Shown here: positions 1 to 4,178 of the stretch, one piece after another | How positions within the stretch are numbered: position 1 is the stretch's first letter | How the letters are laid out: each line of letters begins with the position of its first letter | Assembly (NCBI GenBank): GCA_018065295.1 | Contig: JAGHTQ010000167.1 | Location: 1 to 5,624, forward strand | DNA: 5,624 bases | Source: Candidatus Colimonas fimequi | GTDB lineage: Bacteria > Bacillota > Clostridia > Peptostreptococcales > Anaerovoracaceae | Direction: 5' to 3' | Position numbers and translations under genes: made by a program | Notes under the pieces: model-generated | The model's input: the letters and a program-made list of their open reading frames with translations, nothing else | The model's database searches: none | What the model was told of the DNA's origin: nothing

Positions 1-354
1 TTCATCGGTATCCTTATCGAGCACTTCGCTGGTAAGTTCCCACTCTGGCTGGCTCCTGTACAGGTTAAGCTGATGACAGTAACTGAGAAGTTCGCTGACT
101 ACGCTCTGGACATTACTAAGCAGTTCGAAGAAGCTGGTATCAGAGCAGAAGCTGATATCAGAAACGAGAAGATTGGATATAAGATCAGAGAAGCTAGAAA
201 CGAACGTAACCCTTACCTTTGCGTAATCGGTGAGAAGGAAGTTGAAGCTGGTACTCTGACTGTTAGAAATACTAAGACTGGCGAGGAAGTTGTAATGACT
301 CCTGCTGAACTTCAGGCACAGCTCCTGGAAGAAATCGCAACTAAGGCTCTGTAA
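1..354 (+). CDS. thrS: Threonyl-tRNA synthetase, C-terminal part (5' end outside window)
   Basis: The frame is open from base 1 and ends in TAA at 352-354, giving the last 117 residues of a protein whose start lies upstream. The fragment begins with FIGILIEHFAGKFPLWLAPVQ, the end of the class II catalytic core and the junction to the anticodon-binding domain of ThrRS. It continues through the typical GIRAEADIRNEKIGYKIREA stretch and the PYLCVIGEKEVEAGTLTVRN strand-turn-strand of the HGTP anticodon-binding fold. The enzyme is cytoplasmic, charges tRNA-Thr with threonine and reads the anticodon with this C-terminal domain. The ATG at 73 is internal, not a start, because homology extends upstream of it. 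The next gene begins 14 nt after the stop, with no terminator between, so the two are probably co-transcribed. Any T-box leader or promoter would lie outside the window. Confidence 0.97.
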   Translation, partial: FIGILIEHFAGKFPLWLAPVQVKLMTVTEKFADYALDITKQFEEAGIRAEADIRNEKIGYKIREARNERNPYLCVIGEKEVEAGTLTVRNTKTGEEVVMTPAELQAQLLEEIATKAL

Positions 355-368
355 TTGAGGATTGTGAA

Positions 369-1346
369 ATGAAAGCAAAGAAACTTTCTAAAGGTACAAT
401 AATAGGATTAGGGATTCTTATTCTCATCTGGGCACGCATTGTTGTCGCTAATCTGATGATGACATATGCTATTACTGTAGATGGCGAAACTGTGGTAGTA
501 GTTAAGAATAAGACTGTAGCTAAGACTGTTCTCAAGGAAGTACTTCTGGGATATGTTCCAGATGACAGTGATATCAAGTCCATTTCTGTCGACAAGAATA
601 TCGACTTCAGACAGATGGGTCTCACAGAAACTTTTGGCAAGGATATCGTTAAGACTGACAAGGATGCTATCGCATATCTGGCTGATAAGAACGGTGAGGC
701 TGAAGAACTTTTCAATGCTACAGTAACAAGTGAAGTAACCAGGAAGGAAGAATACACTCCTGATATTGACTATAGGGAAGATGACTCCATGCTTGCAGGT
801 CAGTCGCGAGTTGAAGATGAAGGTGAGAATGGCGTTGCCAACATCACTTATTCAATAACTAGTGTTAATGGCGAAGTTACCAATGAGGAGGCAATTGACA
901 AGGAGGTCATTACCGAAGGTAGAAGCGCTATTATCTACAAAGGCACTGTAGGCGTACCTAACGGCGAAGACTGGAGAACTTACGAAGGTGACGCTGTATA
1001 TACTAGTGATGAGGATATTATCGCTAGAGCCAAGGCTCATCTTGGCTGCCCATATAAGTATGGTGGCAGAAGCTTTGCCAACGGTATCGACTGTGTATTC
1101 TACGTAGTTAATGTTTACAAAGAATTAGGCGTTAACGTACCGCATAAGCACAGCCAGATTCGTAAATTCGGTAAAGGCGTATCAAAGAGCAACATGAAGC
1201 CAGGCGATATCATCTGCTACGGACATCACGTAGCGATCTACGTTGGTAACGGCAAGATGGCCGAGGCGACAAGAAAATACGGCACTAGAATTGGCAAGGT
1301 TAGAGGAGGCATTATCACAGTAAGACGTCCAACCCGTGCGAACTAG
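369..1346 (+). CDS. Membrane-anchored G5-NlpC/P60 peptidoglycan endopeptidase
   Basis: This 325-residue protein starts at ATG 369 behind a GAGG at 357-360, about 8 nt upstream. A basic N-terminus (MKAKKLSK) is followed by one hydrophobic segment at about residues 10-30 with no clear cleavage site, so it is probably a signal anchor with the rest outside. Residues 34-110 hold a short beta-rich region beginning ITVDGETVVVVKN, of a kind often seen before wall-hydrolase domains. Residues about 118-194 form a G5 domain (EEYTPDIDYREDDSMLAGQ, then a VNGE turn and a KGTVG end), a fold linked to binding of wall sugars. Residues 213-320 are NlpC/P60: nucleophile Cys242 in GIDCVFYV, His287 in GHHVAIYVGNGKM, and Glu299 where many relatives carry a third polar residue, often His. 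Family members cut D-Glu-diamino-acid bonds in stem peptides. The substrate here is inferred. It follows thrS closely and is closed by a terminator. Confidence 0.9.
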   Translation: MKAKKLSKGTIIGLGILILIWARIVVANLMMTYAITVDGETVVVVKNKTVAKTVLKEVLLGYVPDDSDIKSISVDKNIDFRQMGLTETFGKDIVKTDKDAIAYLADKNGEAEELFNATVTSEVTRKEEYTPDIDYREDDSMLAGQSRVEDEGENGVANITYSITSVNGEVTNEEAIDKEVITEGRSAIIYKGTVGVPNGEDWRTYEGDAVYTSDEDIIARAKAHLGCPYKYGGRSFANGIDCVFYVVNVYKELGVNVPHKHSQIRKFGKGVSKSNMKPGDIICYGHHVAIYVGNGKMAEATRKYGTRIGKVRGGIITVRRPTRAN

Positions 1347-1355
1347 AGACGAAAC

Positions 1356-1387
1356 AAAAGACGATGGAATGTTCCATCGTCTTTTTT
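1356..1387 (+). terminator. Intrinsic terminator of the thrS-NlpC/P60 transcript
   Basis: A perfect 14-bp inverted repeat (arms 1356-1369 and 1372-1385, core AGACGATGGAA) is followed by a run of T that ends at 1387, ten bases after the NlpC/P60 stop codon. The 2-nt nominal loop will open to a larger loop by fraying of the inner A-T pairs. The A-rich upstream arm gives it some activity on the - strand as well. Confidence 0.93.
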
Positions 1388-1388
1388 A

Positions 1389-1425
1389 GTCCACGGGACA
1401 TTTATTCCCCCTGAGTTCGAGCCTT
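1389..1425 (+). repeat. Direct repeat copy 1 (37 bp)
   Basis: This stretch matches 1504-1540 at 34 of 37 positions by eye. Both copies read GTCCAC, then GGACATTTATT, a C-rich spacer and GAGTTCGAGCCTT. The last part, GAGTTCGAGCCTT, resembles the T-arm of the nearby tRNA-Arg (GAGTTCGAGTCTT on the tRNA strand). The two copies start 115 bp apart. Copy 1 lies immediately after the operon terminator. Confidence 0.9.
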
Positions 1426-1507
1426 ATATGGCAGGGCATAGAAGACTTACGCGTATTTGCTTCGCAAATCCGCCGGCCATCGCTGTAGGCTCGGCCAATA
1501 AATGTCC
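1396..1507. repeat. 112-bp palindromic element with perfect 11-bp terminal inverted repeats
   Basis: The segment begins with GGACATTTATT (1396-1406) and ends with its exact reverse complement AATAAATGTCC (1497-1507). Just inside each end is a further shared CGAGCCT word, at 1418-1424 and, inverted, at 1488-1494 (AGGCTCG), so the ends are imperfectly symmetrical for some 25-35 bp. The centre carries a hairpin, ATTTGC-TTC-GCAAAT (1455-1469). It has no coding capacity and sits in an intergenic gap, which is typical of a MITE-like or REP-like dispersed repeat. No clear target-site duplication is visible. The family is not recognised, and mobility is inferred from shape only. Confidence 0.5.
1428..1447 (-). 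repeat. Imperfect direct copy of the tRNA-Arg 3' end
   Basis: Bases 1428-1447 match 1591-1610, the last bases of the tRNA-Arg gene (acceptor 3' strand, discriminator, CCA) plus one flanking base, at 18 of 20 positions and in the same orientation. The rest of a tRNA does not follow on the upstream side, so this is a fragment, not a second gene. It could be a remnant of a deleted tRNA, a duplicated 3' end left by a lost integrative element, or part of the surrounding repeat. Confidence 0.8.
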
Positions 1508-1521
1508 ACAGGACATTTATT
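1497..1521. repeat. Perfect 11-bp palindrome with ACA spacer
   Basis: AATAAATGTCC (1497-1507) and GGACATTTATT (1511-1521) are exact reverse complements around the three bases ACA. The right arm is the second copy of the same 11-mer found at 1396-1406, so this 11-mer occurs three times within 126 bp, twice forward and once inverted. It could extrude as a hairpin or be a protein site. No T-run follows that would make it a terminator. Confidence 0.9.
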
Positions 1522-1540
1522 CCCTCCGAGTTCGAGCCTT
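1504..1540 (+). repeat. Direct repeat copy 2 (37 bp)
   Basis: This is the partner of 1389-1425, with differences only at three positions (one G/A and two in the C-rich spacer). Its right part runs on into the opposite-strand tRNA-like segment at 1528-1553. In this copy the T-arm-like word is followed by a complete acceptor-like stretch, whereas in copy 1 it runs directly into the shortened tRNA 3'-end copy. Confidence 0.9.
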
Positions 1541-1553
1541 CCAAGCCTCTCCA
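1528..1553 (+). pseudogene. Opposite-strand tRNA-Arg 3'-end-like remnant (T-arm, acceptor strand, CCA)
   Basis: Read on the + strand, these 26 bases match the last 26 bases of the - strand tRNA-Arg at 22 positions, from GAGTTCGAG of the T-arm through the acceptor strand to a terminal CCA. No convincing D-arm or anticodon arm lies upstream, and the T-stem does not close fully, so it is not a working tRNA. Together with 1592-1617 it forms a long inverted repeat around the shared terminator hairpin. It may be a decayed tail-to-tail tRNA gene or an inverted duplication. Confidence 0.6.
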
Positions 1554-1591
1554 AAAAGAAAAAGAGTCCTTGCGAGGACTCTTTTCTTTTA
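1553..1591 (-). terminator. Intrinsic terminator downstream of tRNA-Arg, symmetrical on both strands
   Basis: On the - strand the tRNA is followed after a few bases by AAAAGAGTCCT, a CGCA loop and AGGACTCTTTT, then TCTTTTT. This is an 11-bp stem with a T-rich tail right after the encoded CCA. The + strand reads almost the same way (stem then CTTTTCTTTT), so it should stop transcription from either side and would protect the tRNA from antisense read-through. Confidence 0.92.
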
Positions 1592-1667
1592 TGGCGAGGC
1601 ATAGAAGACTCGAACTCCCGACACATGGGTCCGGAACCCACTGCTCTATCCGCTGAGCTAATGCCCC
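1592..1667 (-). tRNA. tRNA-Arg (anticodon CCG), CCA encoded
   Basis: The reverse complement folds into a full 76-nt cloverleaf. The acceptor is GGGGCAT paired with ATGCCTC (one G-U), followed by discriminator G and encoded CCA. The D-arm is GCTC/GAGC with an 8-base loop. The anticodon stem is GTGGG/CCCAT around TTCCGGA, giving CCG at 1632-1634. The variable loop is GTGTC, and the T-arm is GGGAG/CTTCT around TTCGAGT. It decodes the arginine codon CGG, which looks rare in the neighbouring genes, where AGA dominates. Its own promoter lies 47 bp upstream and a terminator follows at once, so it is a single-gene unit. Confidence 0.97.
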
Positions 1668-1713
1668 ATATTAACAAAAAATTGCGTGAAGTACTGTGTG
1701 AAATCACCAATTC

Positions 1714-1742
1714 ATTATAGATTAATTATGCCTTGATGGCAA
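1714..1742 (-). promoter_or_regulatory. Sigma-A-type promoter of tRNA-Arg
   Basis: On the - strand TTGCCA (1737-1742) and a perfect TATAAT (1714-1719) are separated by 17 bp. Transcription would begin near 1706, leaving a 5' leader of about 40 nt before the mature tRNA end at 1667 for RNase P to remove. It faces away from the glycan operon promoter. Confidence 0.85.
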
Positions 1743-1753
1743 CTGTAGAGGAC

Positions 1754-1778
1754 CCCTTAAATACTTGATATTTGAGGG
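1754..1778. promoter_or_regulatory. Inverted repeat overlapping the glycan-operon -35 box (possible operator)
   Basis: CCCTTAAATA (1754-1763) and TATTTGAGGG (1769-1778) are inverted repeats, 9 of 10 exact, around CTTGA. The right half and centre cover the -35 hexamer of the + strand promoter, so a dimeric regulator bound here would block RNA polymerase. No regulator gene is in the window, and the symmetry could be chance in A/T-rich DNA. Confidence 0.4.
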
Positions 1779-1793
1779 TAATTTTGGTAAAAT
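1765..1793 (+). promoter_or_regulatory. Sigma-A-type promoter of the surface-glycan operon
   Basis: TTGATA (1765-1770) and TAAAAT (1788-1793) stand 17 bp apart, close to consensus. The predicted start near 1800 gives a leader of about 40 nt to the ATG at 1841. The -35 boxes of this and the tRNA promoter are only 22 bp apart, facing in opposite directions. Confidence 0.8.
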
Positions 1794-1840
1794 TAAAATA
1801 CGTATAAGTGCGCCCATTTTTAAGAAAAAGAAGGTATAAC

Positions 1841-2965
1841 ATGATTAAATTTAATGTTCCACCAGTAGTTGGTGGTGAGCTTAATTACATAGAACAGGCA
1901 GTTAAGAGTCAGAAGATTTGTGGTGACGGAGAGTTCACTAAGAAGTGCAATAAATGGATTGAAGAGAAGGCGGATGTTACTAAGGCACTGCTGACAACAT
2001 CATGCACACACTCCCTTGAAATGGCAGCAATCCTTCTGGATATCAAGGAGGGTGATGAGGTTATCCTGCCATCATATACATTCGTTTCAACTGCCAATGC
2101 TTTCGTACTTCGTGGAGCTAAGCTGAAGTTTGTTGATATCAGACCAGATACAATGAACATCAATGAGAAGCTGATCGAAGAAGCGATTACAGACAAGACT
2201 AAGGCAATCGTTCCTGTACACTATGCAGGTGTTGGTTGCGAGATGGACGAAATTATGGCAATCGCAGATGCACATAATCTTAGAGTTGTAGAAGATGCAG
2301 CTCAGGGTGTCAATGCATTTTATAAGGGCAAGATGCTGGGAAGCATCGGCGATATGGGTTGCTACAGTTTCCACGAAACTAAGAACTACAGCATGGGCGA
2401 AGGTGGAGCAACTCTGTTTAGAGATGACACTTTCGTAGAGAATGCTGAGATTATCAGAGAGAAGGGTACTGACAGAAGTAAGTTCTTCAGAGGTCAGGTT
2501 GATAAGTACTCATGGGTTGAGATGGGATCATCATATCTGCCAAGTGAACTTAACGCTGCATACCTTTATGCACAGCTTGAGAAGGCTGATGAAATTAACG
2601 ACAACAGACTGGCTACATGGGCTACATATTTCCAAGAACTGAAGCCACTTCAGGAGCAGGGTCTTATTGAACTTCCATATGTTCCGGATGAGTGTAAGCA
2701 CAATGCGCACATGTTCTACGTTAAGCTTAAGGACATGGCACAGAGAACTGAGTTTATTAACCACCTGAAGGATAACGGTGTTAGCTGCGTATTCCACTAC
2801 GTACCGCTTCATTCATCAAGCGCAGGCAAGAGATTTGGTGAATTCTCAGGCAAGGACGTATACACAACAAGAGAAAGCGAGCGTCTTGCTAGACTGCCAA
2901 TGTACTACTCAATGACAGAAGATGACATAGCTAAGACAATCGACACTATTAAGAAATTCTTTTAA
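1841..2965 (+). CDS. wecE: dTDP-4-amino-4,6-dideoxygalactose transaminase (DegT/DnrJ family)
   Basis: The 374-residue protein matches the E. coli WecE/RffA type over its whole length (usual length about 376), as recalled from family sequences: opening FNVPPVVGGEL, then GDEVILPSYTFVSTANAFVL (71-90), VEDAAQG (150-156), SFHETKNYS (176-184), FFRGQVDKY and GSSYLPSELNAAYL. Lys181 in HETKN is the expected Schiff-base lysine for PLP, and Asp152 would hold the pyridine nitrogen. The family moves an amino group from glutamate to dTDP-4-oxo-6-deoxy-D-glucose, giving dTDP-Fuc4N for surface glycans; it is cytoplasmic. ATG 1841 is chosen because AGAAGG stands 6 nt before it and homology starts there. An in-frame GTG at 1808 would fall just after the predicted transcription start with no ribosome site. 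It heads the operon. Product stereochemistry is inferred. Confidence 0.93.
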   Translation: MIKFNVPPVVGGELNYIEQAVKSQKICGDGEFTKKCNKWIEEKADVTKALLTTSCTHSLEMAAILLDIKEGDEVILPSYTFVSTANAFVLRGAKLKFVDIRPDTMNINEKLIEEAITDKTKAIVPVHYAGVGCEMDEIMAIADAHNLRVVEDAAQGVNAFYKGKMLGSIGDMGCYSFHETKNYSMGEGGATLFRDDTFVENAEIIREKGTDRSKFFRGQVDKYSWVEMGSSYLPSELNAAYLYAQLEKADEINDNRLATWATYFQELKPLQEQGLIELPYVPDECKHNAHMFYVKLKDMAQRTEFINHLKDNGVSCVFHYVPLHSSSAGKRFGEFSGKDVYTTRESERLARLPMYYSMTEDDIAKTIDTIKKFF

Positions 2966-2994
2966 GCGAGGAAGCCAACGAGGCCAAGTAATAT

Positions 2995-4173
2995 ATGGGA
3001 CTTAAACAGATAATTCTCAAACTGGGTGTGGCAGGATTAAGAGCTGCATATGCTCCTATGAAACTGCAGAAGACCAGAAACAGAATCGTAATTCTCTCAA
3101 GACAGAGCGACAAAATGTCTATGGACATCAGGATGATTGTTAATGAAATAGGTAAATCACATCCTGATGTTGAAGTAGTAGCACTTTGCAAGCTCCTTGA
3201 GGACAAGAATCCAATTGAATACGGACTTCACATGCTGGAACAGATGAAGTACATGGCATCAAGTAAGGTGGTTCTTCTCGATGGATATTGTATAGCGGCT
3301 AGCATTCTTAACCACAAGCCACAGACAACTGTTGTTCAGATGTGGCATGCACTTGCGGCTATCAAGAAATTCGGCTATCAGACAATAGATAAGCCATCAG
3401 GACACAGCAGACAGGTGGCAGAAGCAATGTGTATGCATCGCAATTACGATCACGTAATTTGCGCCAGCCCTGCAACAGGCGAACATTTCATGAAGTGCTT
3501 CAACATTTCTGAGAGTCAGCTGACATACATGGCACTGCCTAGAGTTGATGAGATATTAAGACCAAATAATATCCTGCCAGAAGAATATAGAGGCAGATCC
3601 CTTGAAGATTTCAGAGGGTTTTTAAGAAACGAATACGAAATTGTCGAGGGAAGAGAAGTTATTCTCTATGTTCCTACTTTTCGTAAGGATAAGGACGTTG
3701 AACTTAAGGGCCTTATTGATGCAGTCAATAAGCCTGAATTCACCCTGGTCATTAAGGCGCATCCAATTTACGACAATCTCATGTATGACGGAAGCAAGGA
3801 ACTTCAGATTCCAGCAGGCCTTAATGTTCAGGTGATAATTGACAAGAAGTACAGCTCATATCAGTGGATGGCAGCCAGCGATAGAATAATCACTGACTAT
3901 TCAGCCCTCGGGGTTGAAGCAGCTCTTCTTGATAAGCCATTGTACTACTACGTTTATGATATTGACGACTATGAAGAAACTGTTGGTCTTAACGTGAATC
4001 CTTGTGATGAAATGCCGACATCGTCTGCAGTAACTTCAGAAGAACTCAAGGCTGTCATAAACAGTGAATATGACTACGATAAACTCACTGAGTTTAAGAA
4101 TAAATACGTATCAGTAGATACTGATAATTGTACACAGAAACTGGGAAGTTTCCTGGCAGATTTAGCAAGATAA
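2995..4173 (+). CDS. CDP-glycerol glycerophosphotransferase family protein (TagB-like)
   Basis: The 392-residue protein is close in size to single-domain TagB-type enzymes and much shorter than TagF polymerases. Family marks in order are QMWHALAAIKKFG (115-127, in the place of the WHG..LK motif), CASPATGEHF (156-165), ILYVPTFR (223-230), IKAHP (253-257, His256) and TDYSALGVEAALLDKPLYYY (300-319). These belong to the GT-B-like fold that moves glycerol- or ribitol-phosphate from CDP-alditol to a lipid-linked or glycan acceptor at the inner face of the membrane. No membrane span is evident; the basic amphipathic N-terminus (residues 1-31) may attach it peripherally. The start at 2995 follows GAGG by 11 nt, a rather long spacing. 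It lies 29 nt after wecE and ends in tandem TAA-TAG. Primase versus polymerase or branching role cannot be told. Confidence 0.87.
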   Translation: MGLKQIILKLGVAGLRAAYAPMKLQKTRNRIVILSRQSDKMSMDIRMIVNEIGKSHPDVEVVALCKLLEDKNPIEYGLHMLEQMKYMASSKVVLLDGYCIAASILNHKPQTTVVQMWHALAAIKKFGYQTIDKPSGHSRQVAEAMCMHRNYDHVICASPATGEHFMKCFNISESQLTYMALPRVDEILRPNNILPEEYRGRSLEDFRGFLRNEYEIVEGREVILYVPTFRKDKDVELKGLIDAVNKPEFTLVIKAHPIYDNLMYDGSKELQIPAGLNVQVIIDKKYSSYQWMAASDRIITDYSALGVEAALLDKPLYYYVYDIDDYEETVGLNVNPCDEMPTSSAVTSEELKAVINSEYDYDKLTEFKNKYVSVDTDNCTQKLGSFLADLAR

Positions 4174-4178
4174 TAGCG

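Noticed and set aside
341..757. A 138-codon - strand open frame
   Set aside because: It is a shadow of the NlpC/P60 gene; its low-complexity Ser/Leu-rich translation is typical of antisense reading of this codon usage.
1389..1553. CRISPR array
   Set aside because: There are only two 37-bp copies, 78 bp apart and explained by tRNA-like and palindromic content; no regular spacers and no cas genes.
1477..1553. A complete second tRNA on the + strand
   Set aside because: Only the T-arm-to-CCA part can be recognised; no D-arm or anticodon arm folds upstream and the T-stem has a mismatch.
1447..1710. An 87-codon - strand open frame covering the tRNA and repeats
   Set aside because: It runs through the whole tRNA-Arg gene, both terminator arms and the repeats; it has no ribosome site and no recognisable protein.
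1502..1720. A 72-codon + strand open frame antisense to the tRNA
   Set aside because: Most of its sequence is the tRNA read backwards and a terminator; no start signal.
1808..1840. GTG start extending the aminotransferase by 11 residues
   Set aside because: The GTG is about 8 nt from the predicted transcription start and has no ribosome site; the extra residues contain the Shine-Dalgarno of the ATG at 1841 and lie outside the family's usual start.
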